Shown here in pieces: positions 35,386-46,130 of a stretch of 64,000 nucleotides of DNA; within the stretch, counting starts at the first letter, position 1, and the number at the start of each line of letters is the position of its first letter. Below the pieces are notes generated by a model. The model was not told the DNA's origin. It saw only the letters and a program-made list of their open reading frames with translations, and did not search any database. Origin of the DNA: Simmondsia chinensis (lineage: Eukaryota; Streptophyta; Magnoliopsida; Caryophyllales; Simmondsiaceae); contig JAGTTD010000015.1 in NCBI GenBank assembly GCA_018398585.1, forward strand, positions 28,229,478-28,293,477, read 5' to 3'. Made by a program: the position numbers and the translations under genes.

Positions 35386-36138
35386 CGGAATCATGGTTAG
35401 ATCCTCCTTTGGCAACATCTGTTTACTATGACCTCGTTTGGTTTGCAAAAGAAGTACATTTAATAGCGATTAAGCATTCCTATGCCTAATGTAGGGAGTT
35501 TCTAGGCATTTTTGTGCCTAGGTGGACGGCTGAATAGCCCCATGTCCAATCCAGTATCCCCATACTTGACTCTAAGCAGCCTCCTGCTTAAGAATTAGGA
35601 AATAATTGAATTTTAGTCAATATTTTGGTAATCTGCCTTTTGGCTATGCATACATTATTGTTTATAAAGAATTAGAATTGTAAGTGAAGATAAACTTCTA
35701 AATAGATAATAGCAAACTCCTAATGCGATAAAAACAAAACTAATAAAGTCGAATAATATCCTAAAGTAATCCTAACTAATAATATATTATAAAATATGAA
35801 CTTATAACAATTCAAATTTTAGTAAATATCTTAGATCTAAATCTTAATTCTATATCCTTGTTCTCTATCAAAATTCCTATGTGAAATTACTTGGAAAATT
35901 GTTTCCTATGTGAACTGTCCTGGAAATCAAATCCTTGTGCTTGTTTTGCAGCAAGAGGAGTAAAGTTCCTAGATATTGGAACTTAAATAACCTTCCCTTT
36001 TAATTCAATATCTGTATTATGTGGGAAGTAGCGGTTCCCCTGAAATTTGACTTTTCATTGACCAGCTGCTCCTGCCAATCAAACGAGAACCAAAAAGCCC
36101 ACTTTCACAAATGAGGCCATGTGAAGCTATTAAATAAA
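35386..36138. other. GluRS 3' flank
   Basis: The 3' UTR is expected within the first few hundred bases, but no clear polyadenylation signal was picked. The rest is AT-rich intergenic DNA. Confidence 0.4.
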
Positions 36139-36478
36139 GGGTCCATTTGTTTTGACGGAAAACATTTTGTCTTACTATTATTGTTTCTTTGCATAACTTT
36201 GTAGTAACAACCAAATACTTAATAGTTTCCTCCACTGAGGGGAAATGGACTTTCCCTCAACAATAGGGGAAAACATTTTCCTTTGTGGTCTCATGACATA
36301 TGCTTCACGTCGACCTTAATTTGGCCTAGTGTAAACTTCATACAAATGTATAGAACGAAACAATTTCCTTTGACTAGAAAGACTGTTTTTAAGAACAAAG
36401 TATATTTAATGGAAAATATTTTGTTAAGAAAATTTTTTTGTGAGGAAAATGTTTTCTGTTGAACCAAACAGTGCCTAA
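36139..36478. mobile_element. hAT-type MITE
   Basis: GGGTCCATTTGTTTTGACGG with GAAAACATTTT at the left is the inverse of AAAATGTTTTCTGTTGAACC with AAACAGTGCC at the right. No coding capacity. Confidence 0.6.
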
Positions 36479-37721
36479 GTTTCTGTGTCCTTGAGATTTA
36501 TCTGCTGCGTAGCTTGAACCTTTGAACTCTTGCAGTAGGTGAATGGGTTCGGGATTCAATCTACGATGAGCCATCCTAGAGCCTCGACTTTGCTAGTATA
36601 TTGAATTCCACTAACAAACCCCTTACTGTATTCTAATTTCTAGGTAATCATGTGCTTACATAATAACTTTCCAATTCTTCCTATTTCATGATATATAGGA
36701 TTAAGGCTATAAGTGTCTAAATCATTAAATCCCACACATTTGATTATTTGTGCGACTTTGTTGGATTCAAGACTAGCAAATGCGTTGTGTTGTGCTCATG
36801 TTGTGGTAAGGGGTATTGGAAAAGGAGGCAACTAGAACCCGGCCTGTTTATTGAATGGGTTTGGAACTGTCAACCCTTACTCAACCCAATTAATAAATGG
36901 GTTACCCTTTTAATCATACGGATGTCTTTTTTATTAGATGTTATTTTGTTGACTTACAAATATGTCAGGACTGTACCTAATGGTTAAAACTAGCAATACT
37001 TTTATGATGTATTTAACATGATCAAATATAGTTTTAAGTTCTCTAGTGTGACATGCCACTGAAAAATACATATAATAGCGGTAACATGACATAACTATAT
37101 AAACGGGTTAAAAGTGTTGAAAATGGATTGACCAATCCAAACCCAAATTCAACCCATATTAAAACTTTTAACCTAAATTGCTCCAAAACCCAGAGTCCAA
37201 ACCCATTATCTTTGTTTCATGTTCGTGTCTCGTCTTGTCTTGTTAGATTTGCTAACTCTAATTCTACTATATTTTGCGAATAGCTAAACATAACACTCAA
37301 GTTAAATCTTGCTCTATTCAAGTTCATTGCATTAATTTAGTGTTAATTTTTATGATATAGGTGATATTCAAGGCAGATGCAGGTTCTAATTTACTGATTT
37401 CTTGTGAAATTTAAGTATTGTTTTATGCTGTATTTGAGATTGCTGAATCTGAGCATTTTGTTACTGTACTAGTTCAGAATCTGAGTGCTGGACTTGAAAT
37501 ATTTTTGTAGTTGTTACTGTACCTTTTTTTTTTATTTTTTTATCTTTGTTATAATGAGATATCCTTTTACATTCCCCTCTTCTTATCCAATTTTCTTTTG
37601 GCAAAAATAATTTAGAGGGACATAATGCAAGAAGGGCAACCTGTTTTCAGAAAAGGACCGATAAAGGAGACATGCGTTAAAGAGACCAAGGACCTTGATT
37701 TCATCAATAGTGATCATCTAA
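36479..37721. other. Intergenic DNA
   Basis: No convincing gene or repeat was recognised. Confidence 0.35.
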
Positions 37722-38062
37722 CATTTCATCTTTTCAATTGAGTCTCACTTGTCGCGTCATTTATCCAATTTCCATGTCATCATTCTAGTTACTTATGTGT
37801 AGCAGGATTGCCTTTTTAGTCATTTTCGTTATCCATCATTTCATCTTGTTGATTGCATGTCATCTGCGACTTTATGTTTCCAGTTGTCATGTCATCATTC
37901 TAGTTACTTCTTATGTAGCAGGAATCCCTTTCCGGTCATTTATGTCATCCACCATTTCATCCTTTTGATTGCATGTCATATAACACATCATTTGTCCAGT
38001 TGCCATATCATCATTCTAGATACTTATGATGTAGTAGGCTGCCCGTTTTGGTCATTTTCAAA
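37722..38062. repeat. Tandem repeat, about 115-bp period, almost three copies
   Basis: TCATCATTCTAG recurs at about 37778, 37892 and 38008, each followed by TACTT...TATG...GTAGCAGG-like text and GTCATTT. The units are 80-90% alike by eye. Confidence 0.75.
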
Positions 38063-38157
38063 ATACGTTGTCCCTTTGTGTATATAGTAAGTATAAAGCT
38101 CATCTTGGGCGTTTTTTTGAACACTATACTCCATAATTTTGTCCTCCTTTCCTTCCT

Positions 38158-38280
38158 TTTTTTTTTTTGATATACCAGCGAGTTTGGGAGTAATAAGATT
38201 CGAACCTGTAAGTATTTTTGGCCTATTTCGGATATACAAGTGATTTTGGGAGTAAGAAGATCTGAACCTAGGGACTGTTA
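38158..38280 (-). mobile_element. Possible tRNA-derived SINE
   Basis: The minus strand reads CTTACAGGTTCGAATCTTATT (box B-like) and ends in poly(A), seen as T10 at 38158-38168. A partial duplicate of the box B part follows at 38235-38280. Confidence 0.45.
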
Positions 38281-39147
38281 TACAGGGGTTTAATTTTGAT
38301 TGTGTTTTAAGCACAAGACTAATACAGTAGACCTCGAACGAAGTAAAATCTACGACAAATTTTATAGTGGTTTGTTGCTCCAATGGCTATGGCTTGACAT
38401 TTACTTGTTTTTTTGTAAGCTGTAATGCAGTCCATATTAAGGTAAATGAAAATCTTTAGTGTATTAAAATACTGTTATGAACTACATGATTTGGTATAAG
38501 ATTGGAATTTAATTATTTGCTATTTTCGTAGCTTTTTGCCATTTTTTTTGGTTTTGACCTTATTTTTTTTGCTTATGTTGTCAAATCTGTTTAGTTTTGC
38601 GTGATTTCGGACCTTGTGATGAGCATCTAGTGCCTCTCGGACGTGTATAAAAAAAAAAAAGGCGAAAAGCTTTAGTCCTTGAAGCAATGGGTTTCATAAT
38701 ACTCTGATGGATCACAGAGGAGCTTTCGAATTCAAGAACTCATTAAGTTGTCTCTCACCTTGAAATTCCAGGATCTCAATTCGGGTTCTGCACTCCCAAC
38801 ATTGGGCTTCAAAACACTTTGATCGGCCATAGAGGGCCTCTATTCGTTGTAGCCGCACCCAGGAATGCTTGTGTCGAATGCCTTTGTTTCTTCTTCATGC
38901 TCTGTGGATTGCGAATTCTATGTGAGATGGTTGATGGTTCGTTGTAATGGGATGTTCCACCAATAACGATGGTTTTGGCATAATAGTGCTTCGAGCTCCA
39001 GTTCGTCTAACGAACATCGTCCTTCTCATAAATCTCGTTAATAAGAACCCATTTTTGCTCCCCTTTGCCTATGATTGAAGACTTTCTAGCTTTGTTGCCA
39101 AAACCATGTTAAGAGTGTCAACCAACCGAGTTAATGGAAGATTTACC
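38281..39147. other. Intergenic DNA
   Basis: 38600-39120 is less AT-rich and may be retroelement-derived, but no protein motif was recognised. Confidence 0.3.
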
Positions 39148-39158
39148 TAGCCTTTAAT

Positions 39159-39402
39159 AACAACAGCACACCCAGTGTCTCAAAGACTTCCGTTTAAACG
39201 GGGTCTAGGGGGATGGATGTATGTAGCCTTACTCCTTCAGGGTGTAATCCTGTTGAGAGGCTGTTTTCGTGGACCCCTAACCTTATAGGTTTGCAATACA
39301 AGTACTTTTCAGGTGGTCACCCATCCTAGTACTACTGTACGCCCAAGCATACTTAACTTTAAAGTTCTAATGGGATCCGGTGCATTAGTGCCCGGTACTA
39401 CA
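39159..39402 (-). mobile_element. 5S rRNA-headed Au-like SINE (copy I)
   Basis: On the minus strand the 5S head is nearly complete, including GGATCCCATTAGAACTTTAA, GATGGGTGACCACCTG and a diverged 3' end (TTGTATTGCA), followed by the Au-like body and a GTGTGCTGTTG tail. TAGCCTTTAAT at 39148-39158 and 39403-39413 is a perfect 11-bp target duplication. Confidence 0.85.
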
Positions 39403-39548
39403 TAGCCTTTAATCTAATTGCGAAAGTAGGAAACAATTTAAAGTGAAAGAAATCAAGCCAAATTGTCTTATTATTGAAGAAAGAATGAACTCAAAGGAGA
39501 GTCACAATCAATTTCAATGCAATGCGCAAAACTGATCAATTATTTAAA

Positions 39549-39906
39549 GGGTTATTTGTATTAAAAGTCTATGCGCTTTACTTATTGTGTCAATCTAGTC
39601 CTTATACTTTTAATTGTGTTAATTTGGTCCATCTACTATCTATATTGTATCAATTTAGTCCAATGACCAAATGAAAGTTAATGATGAGATGCAAGTAATC
39701 CAATGCAAATCCATTAATTTACTCAATTTAACCTAACTTGTTGCCAAACCATTAAAAAATTTTATTAAAAAATTAACATAAATTTTACTCTAGGGATCCA
39801 ATTGGCACAATATAAATGGTACAAGGACTAAATTGATACAATTAAAAGTATAAGGATTAAATTGATATAATAGGCAAAGTATGGGGATCTTTGACGTGAA
39901 TAACCC
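39549..39906. mobile_element. Mutator-type MITE (family M3) with 9-bp target duplication
   Basis: The left end GGGTTATTTGTATTAAAAG and the right end (minus strand) GGGTTATTCACGTCAAAG are inverted repeats. TTATTTAAA at 39540-39548 and 39907-39915 is a perfect 9-bp target duplication, the length Mutator-like elements make. No coding capacity. Confidence 0.85.
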
Positions 39907-40041
39907 TTATTTAAATTTATAAGCTACTTGCATGCAAATATTATGCTTGAAGTAAAAGCCTTAAAATAATCAAATGCTAACTTAAAAAAATACATCTGGA
40001 AGAAAAATGCAAAATCTAGATGAAGAAACTTAATCGTCCTA

Positions 40042-40201
40042 GCCCATCATGAGGGCGTCTTTTCCCCATACGGTCATCGCCCAAGGGTCGGGAGTTCGAT
40101 TATCGCTGAAGATATACTCATGACTTACTTGCTCATGAGGATTGTGGGCTTTCTCATGGGCCCCGGTTAGTTAGGGCAACTCGATCGCTCGTTACCCAAA
40201 A
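40042..40201 (+). mobile_element. tRNA-derived SINE, poly(A) tail (copy P3)
   Basis: Box B-like GGGAGTTCGATTATCG is followed by GATATACTCATGACTTACTT, GTGGGCTTTCTCATGGGCC and CTCGTTACCC with a short A tail. AAACTTAATCGTCCTA (40026-40041) and AAACTTAATCCTCCTA (40202-40217) are the target duplication with one mismatch. Confidence 0.8.
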
Positions 40202-40637
40202 AAACTTAATCCTCCTAGGATTCCAACTGTCCCTTTTTGAGAAAGGAAAACCTACAAAATCTAGTTGGAGCGTTTGGCCTGGTTAAACTTTGGCTCGAAC
40301 TTGCCTAGAAGATGTCATCTTTTGGAAGCATTTTCGAACTTGCCTTCTTCTCCTTACTTGTTCTGTTATGTTATTTGACGGGATACTTTGATTGGCATGT
40401 AATCCAGCCTTGATCCTTGGTCGCGCCTATCTAGTCTTGCGTCAAAGATTAGAGTTTGTGTGAAGTGGGATTTAGAAAAAAGAAATACACTATGCGAGGT
40501 TGGTGTCTGCGTGGTCACCAGGTTGGTCTCCGAGTGGTTGCCATGTTGGAAGTTATTGTTTTTGGGCATTACTTTTGGAAGTTATTCTGTATTATTTGAA
40601 GAAATGTCTCTGATCATAAAGATGAAAAGAAAAATCA

Positions 40638-40680
40638 GTAAGAGACCCTGCTTAGGCAGGAGAGCTTTGGGCACTGGATA
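40638..40680 (+). mobile_element. Au-like SINE 3' fragment
   Basis: Only AGAGACCCTGCTTAGGCAGG to GGGCACTGGATAT remains. Confidence 0.55.
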
Positions 40681-40689
40681 TCTTACTCT

Positions 40690-40805
40690 CTTTTTTTTTT
40701 TTTTTTTTTTTTTTTTCAAGGCCAAGAGAGGGGGATGCCACAGTGGGAATTGAACCCGAGTGACTTATTTGGTCCCCGGAGTTTCTAGCCAGTAGGTTAT
40801 GTCCA
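40690..40805 (-). mobile_element. Possible tRNA-derived SINE
   Basis: The minus strand has TCGGGTTCAATTCCCAC (box B-like), a short body with CCCCCTCTCTTGG, and an A-rich tail of more than 25 nt. Confidence 0.5.
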
Positions 40806-40911
40806 TCGACAACTTTGTAATTATACCAGGTAATGTTTATATATATATGGAAACCATCTTAGAAATTGCTTTTTTTAGATGCTGCAATAGAAACACTTAT
40901 AAATTTTAGAG

Positions 40912-41455
40912 TTATTTACACCAAAGATCCCTGTACTTTGTCCATTATGTTAATTTAGTACTTATACTTTTAATTGTGTCAATTTAATCCATGAATAATT
41001 CAAAATGTGACAATTTAGTCCTTTGGTCAAATTTAAATTAAATTAATGACGTAATTTTGAACGGTAAAATTATAATAGATGCAAATAACTTATTATAAAT
41101 TTATCTATTTACTCAATTTAAACCAACTCGTGGCCGTACCATTAAAAATTTCCTTATACTTTTGATTATGTCAATTTAGTCCATGAACAATTTAAAATGT
41201 GTCAATTTAGTCATTTTGTCAAATTTAAGTTAAGTTAATGACTTAATTTTGAACGAAAAAATTATGTTAAATACAAGTAACTTATTATAAATTCATCTAT
41301 CTACTCAATTTAAACCAATTCATGGCCGAACCATTAAAAATTTAACATAAATTTTCTCTGCGGACCAAAGTGAAACATTTTGAATTGTACAGGGACTAAA
41401 TTAATACAATTAAAAGTAAAAGGACTAAATTGACACAATGCATAAAGGACTAAAT
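40912..41455. mobile_element. Family M3 MITE, duplicated or nested
   Basis: GAGTTATTTACACCAAAGATC at 40912 starts a copy. The motif GTCAATTTAGTCCATGAACA and the following 100 bp occur twice (about 40980 and 41170). The right end is truncated near 41455. Confidence 0.6.
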
Positions 41456-41490
41456 TGGCTAAGGCCTTAGACAAGTAGAAAAAGAGGAAT

Positions 41491-41637
41491 ATGATGAAAC
41501 GGGGTGGTAGCGTGCAAGAGGTCGAGAAGATCCTTGAGGATGAGCAAATAATTGAGATGGGGAGAAGGCTAGGTCTGAACTTTGATAGTTTTGATCCGCC
41601 TACGATGAGTGTTATACTTGATAGAATGGTAACGTGA
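41491..41637 (+). other. Short unrecognised ORF (48 residues)
   Basis: The frame MMKRGGSVQEVEKILEDEQ to FDPPTMSVILDRMVT has coding-like composition in AT-rich surroundings. An in-frame stop lies 15 nt upstream. It may be the relic of a LINE or other gene; I do not recognise it and assign no function. Confidence 0.3.
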
Positions 41638-42083
41638 CTGCCTTTTGTCCTGTTTGGGTTGCCCTGATTTCGAATCATTCTTACTGATTTGTTGAGGATC
41701 TTTCTGTTCTACCTGTTTTGCTTGTACCCCTGTTTGTTCTGTTTTTGTATTTTGAGCCTTGTTTTTTAACGGATTTTCTTAGGTCAATAATTATCGAAAC
41801 AAAATATAGACCTTTAAGGTAAATAACCCTAAATTTTAAATACATTTTGGGAAAATGGCTCCCAAATGACAACTATTTTTCGTTAGTCATATTAATAATT
41901 TAACTACATATATTTGTATCTATTTTAGGAAATAACAAAACACAATAAAAAGATTAATTAGCTGCATTTGCTTTAAAATAGGCAAACTGCATATGTTTGT
42001 TCAAGTCATTTTATTGCGTTGTTTTGTAACTATTATTTACTGCAAATATAACTTTGTTATAACATATAAAGATCGATGAAAGC

Positions 42084-42345
42084 TGTTAGAGTATAAAATC
42101 AATCTTGAGCCTTCACCCATCAGCTGAAGCTTTTGGAAAAGATGGTTCTTTGACATGGTATCAGATCCTTAATGGCCAAGAGGTTAGGAGTTCGAATTTC
42201 AACAGCCCCCACTTTCAATATTAAAATAATTAAGCACAAGGTATAAGGTGGGCCTGTGCATTATCCACTCTTCAAGCCCAAACGGGCATTTGGGTGAGGG
42301 GGCATGTTAGAGTATAAAATCAATCTTGGGCTTTCACCCATATCA
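42084..42345 (+). mobile_element. TRIM-like retrotransposon with truncated 3' repeat
   Basis: The left terminal repeat is 42084-42155 (TGTTAGAGTATAAAATCAAT...TTTGACA). TGGTATCAGATCC at 42156 is a tRNA-iMet-type primer-binding site. GGTGAGGGGGCA is a polypurine-like tract before the right repeat at 42305. The right repeat matches for about 37 bp, then diverges. Confidence 0.7.
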
Positions 42346-42418
42346 AACCCTCACTGATAAATAAATTCACATCAGAAACACATAGGAAAAGGAAGGGGGG
42401 AAACAAAGAGGGATGGGG

Positions 42419-42701
42419 ATGTACAAGAAAGTGGTGCCGTTGATCCTAGCAACATGGCTCATGTTGGACATCTCTAATGGGCAAAGCACATGCAATATGA
42501 AACAAGATGGCCTTCGAAGTTGCAAGCCAGCAGTGTCTGGAACAAACCCGGCTAGACCCTCACCTGAATGTTGAAGTTGCTGACATGCGGTGCTTTTGCT
42601 CATATAAGAACTCGTATGTATTACCTGCAGTTGGGATCAATCCCGACTTGGCCCTAGCTCTTCCTGCTAAGTGTAACATCAAAAATTCTGTCACCGGCTA
42701 A
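42419..42701 (+). pseudogene. DIR1-like lipid-transfer protein pseudogene
   Basis: The start MYKKVVPLILATWLMLDISN looks like a signal peptide. It is followed by [30 protein letters not shown] and, in another frame, [37 protein letters not shown]. This matches DIR1-type non-specific lipid-transfer proteins, small secreted eight-cysteine proteins; DIR1 itself takes part in systemic acquired resistance signalling. After PEC the frame meets TGA and the reading continues one frame over, so a small deletion near 42572 has removed part of the CC-to-CxC segment. The last expected cysteine is replaced by glycine before the stop (SVTG). Both changes would break the disulfide fold, so I call it a pseudogene. 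The TRIM ends about 75 nt upstream. Confidence 0.75.
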
Positions 42702-44807
42702 AGTGCTTGCATCACTGCCATGACGGCTAAAAGTGATACGATACTGCTAGCAGCTAGCTATGTTTGTCCTGGTGCTAGGTGAAATGGACGATTATAAAGT
42801 CATTTGCATGATATGTAAGCATGTAACGTAAGTAACACAATAAAGTTATACAATAAGGCCATGTTTTCTATCCATGTCTATTCAAATTGAAGTGTACGAA
42901 GGTAAGCAATAATGATTTAGAATTTGTTCGATATTCTATTTAACCAGTAAGGTGCTTGACTTTGATGCCAACTGTTAAGCTACCTTCGCATATACCCAGA
43001 CCCTAAATCGAATTAGCAAGCACATAACAAGAGATAGAGAGAAAACACGAGACATTAAAAATTGATTTGGTACGGCTAAAGCTTACATCCACAAGGGGAG
43101 CACAACGATATATCTATGGAAGATTACATGAGATATCTCAAAGCTTCAACCTGTTTAACTTATGCAATTGTAGTACCCTATAGGTCTAAATTGGATCTAC
43201 TTTGTTTCGTTAGTTTAATTAGTTGATTTTTATATATATCGCCATGGGTTTAAGGAAACAAACTTGCTCAAGGATCACTTAGAGGTAATCAAGTTTGAAT
43301 CGTATGTGATTGCCTTCAACCAATCACTTGTTATATGTCACGGTATTTCTGGTGAGTTTGACTCAGATTTCTGCTTTTACATGGATTCAGCCAATACTCT
43401 AATTAAGGAGATTTTTGATTTTTTTTTGGGTCTATATTTGTATATTATGTAAAAAAAAAAAAATTAAAGATATGAATCCAACCTAAGTGAAAGTTAGAAG
43501 GGAGCAGCGCAAAGCACTCTAAAACAACTTAGTATAAGTTTAAATTAACCCAGAGAACTAGCTCGGTTATCAATATAAGACTAACGCTATCAAGCTTGAG
43601 GGTTGGCCGCCAAAGCCTTAGATCAATGATACAAGTTCAATCCACTGAAAGGGGTGAACACAAAAACTATGAAAAAAGGAGATACCTTCTCGTGCACTTT
43701 AATTAACGCTCGATTGTATTTGCTAATGAGAAAGAACCTATAATTAAGCATATTCCTAAGGAAATGGAAAAGAAATAAAGCAAAAGTTGTAAAAAAAACT
43801 GAAGGGTTTCACGCATACACTCAGCATATCTTGGATGTCGAATCTTCCATGAGTTGCTAAGATTTTGCCACAAAACACACATGTTGAATTTAACACCTCT
43901 TTTTTCTACGCCTCAACTTCTTTGTAATTGTACTTGAGACCTATGTTTCCTTTGACGTCTTAAATAATTGGCCAATAGGAGGTCTGCCTTTCTTGCAGTG
44001 TTCTAGGTAACCACCTCGAACTCGATCTTATGATCCTCAACAACGACTCTAATAACTGCATCGAGGGCTTGCTTTGCTTGAATTAATTTTATCACGTTCT
44101 AAGCACTTGCCTCATTATAAAATGACGTTATTTCTAAATCCTCAAGTTTGCTGGGTAAACACATACAAGGGGGACAAAAAATTCAAATCAACTCAGGTGA
44201 ATAATTAATAATATATACATTTATATACATGAGGAGAGAATGTGATGCAAATTGCAATTTGCAAATTGATTGGCTTTGACACCAACTGATGCAAATCAGT
44301 TTAAAGATCCGACCGGCAATAACCTAATTAAGCAAAAATACTCTAAAATCATAATCTTAATAAAATCACGTCTGGCACTAACTTTTCCTGCTCGAATACA
44401 GTTTCTACAATTCCTAGGAGCAGTTTTCTCTTTTTCTCTCCTTGATTAGGTTATTTTTGTCCCTATTTACATCAGAATGTCAAAGGTTCTTTAAAAATGA
44501 GCATTAAAATACACAATATTATTTTAAATAAAAAATAATAAATCTATTTGAACAAATTTACAAATATAAGAGAATATTTAAAGAAAAAGAAAAAGAAAAA
44601 GATAAAGGACTCCCTTAAATAAACTTCGGACAACGTAGTTAATAACTTGTCAAAAGCCCAACAAATCGGCCCATAAACCACCCCCCCGGTGTTCCACACG
44701 CGCTCCTGACAAGCGCGTATATGAGAATTTGACCATTTGACCCTTTTTGTTGGGTTATTAAAAATTAAAAAATCTAAATAATTTTATAAATATCGATAGT
44801 GTTAAGA
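42702..44807. other. Intergenic DNA with LTR-retrotransposon scraps
   Basis: GCTTGACTTTGATGCCAACT at about 42955 and GGCTTTGACACCAACTGATG at about 44272 resemble complements of primer-binding regions. 43010-43140 reads like minus-strand LTR sequence. No intact ORF. 44637-44735 is similar to 54723-54780. Confidence 0.4.
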
Positions 44808-44987
44808 GTGGTTGATCTACAAATAATATTGGATATGGCACGATTGTATGTCCATACCTTGTAAGTTGACTTGAGGTTGCTTCTTATGTGTATATATGTG
44901 TGTACTTTGTGTGAGAAAAGATGAAATGAAAAAGATAGAAATTCTCACTTTATATTTTTATTGTACATTTACTTTATAACACGTTAT
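44808..44987 (+). mobile_element. 5' LTR of decayed Ty1-copia element
   Basis: It starts TGTTAAGAGTGGTTGATC and ends TTTATAACA, with a close match at 54249-54424. GTTATCAGCACGA directly follows as the probable primer-binding site; this is not the usual TGGTATCAGAGC. Confidence 0.8.
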
Positions 44988-45504
44988 CAGCACGAAGATC
45001 TAACTAACTGAGATATATAATTATAAATCATGCATATTTTTATGACAAGTTTCATCTAACTACATATGAATGGCTATGCTTCCTAATTATTACCTATAAT
45101 TATTCATGGCTAGTTAAACTACCTAATTATTAATATTCGTTCATTATTCATATGGTTGGCTATGTCGCCTATTTATTATCAGTTGTTCATATGACTGTAT
45201 TTTTCAATCGATCTATTTATACATCACTCATTTAAAATAACAATGATATTATTTTGAGAATGTATTTCACGATATTAACGTTGTTTGTATACGTGTACTT
45301 GTGTCTATATGATATTATGCAACGAAATTAAAATCACGCTGATCAAAAACGAAATTTAAATCACAATTTCATTACATCATAGCAAATTATAGTTTTTTCT
45401 AACCAAAAATATAATCAAACCCCATAACTATAAAGCAAGAGAGCAAGACGTAAAACCATAAAAACCTACCTAGAATATCTTCTTATATAGTATCATCTAA
45501 ATGT

Positions 45505-45743
45505 ACCAAAGAGGGCACCAACACGCCGTCACCGGATCCCATTAGAACTCCGAAGTTAAGCGTGCTTGGACGAGAGTAGTACCATGATGGATGACCACCT
45601 GGGAAGTCCTCACCCTCAGGTTGGGTGCACAAGGAAATAGCCTCTCTTCAGGTTAATACCCTGAAGGGGAAGACTGCGTACATCAGCACCCCCCAGACCC
45701 TGCGTAGGCGGGAGCCCTTAAGGCACTGGGTGTGTTCCTTTTT
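45505..45743 (+). mobile_element. 5S rRNA-headed Au-like SINE (copy J), best-preserved
   Basis: The head reads ACCAAAGAGGGCACCAACAC, GTCACCGGATCCCATTAGAA, CTCCGAAGTTAAGCGTGCTT, GAGAGTAGTACC and a box C region (GATGACCACCTGGGAAGTCC). The Au-like body ends GGCACTGGGTGTGTTCC. TATAGTATCATCTAAATGT at 45486-45504 and 45744-45762 is a perfect 19-bp target duplication. It lies between the 5' LTR and gag of the copia element and so inserted after it. Confidence 0.94.
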
Positions 45744-45999
45744 TATAGTATCATCTAAATGTGATAAACCTCCAAACATAAAAAAAAAGACTGATTACAA
45801 TAACACCACCAAAAAATAAAAATAAAAGGTAAGACATATTGCTCCAGAATGTGATTGAGAGATATGAGATGAGGAAATTTTTGAGTAATTTATGGTATGG
45901 TGAAATTTGTATTTATAGAGTCTAAAATTACTGTTCATGACCGTTGTAATTTAACCGTTTTTAGCCGTTGCAATTAGCCTTTTTTTGGCTGTAAAATAC

Positions 46000-46070
46000 T
46001 ATCCACGACAACAACAACAACAACAGTCTCAGTGCCACGAAAGCTCGCACAAAAGCGAGGTCTGGGGAAT
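46000..46070 (-). mobile_element. Au-like SINE 3' fragment
   Basis: The + strand has (CAA)n followed by CAGTCTCAGTGCCACGAAAG and GCGAGGTCTGGGG, the complement of the Au-like 3' end with its (TTG)n tail. Confidence 0.6.
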
Positions 46071-46130
46071 TAATTAGATATTATACGTGCATTAAATTTT
46101 TACACCAATCGTATTATACTAAATTTTATT

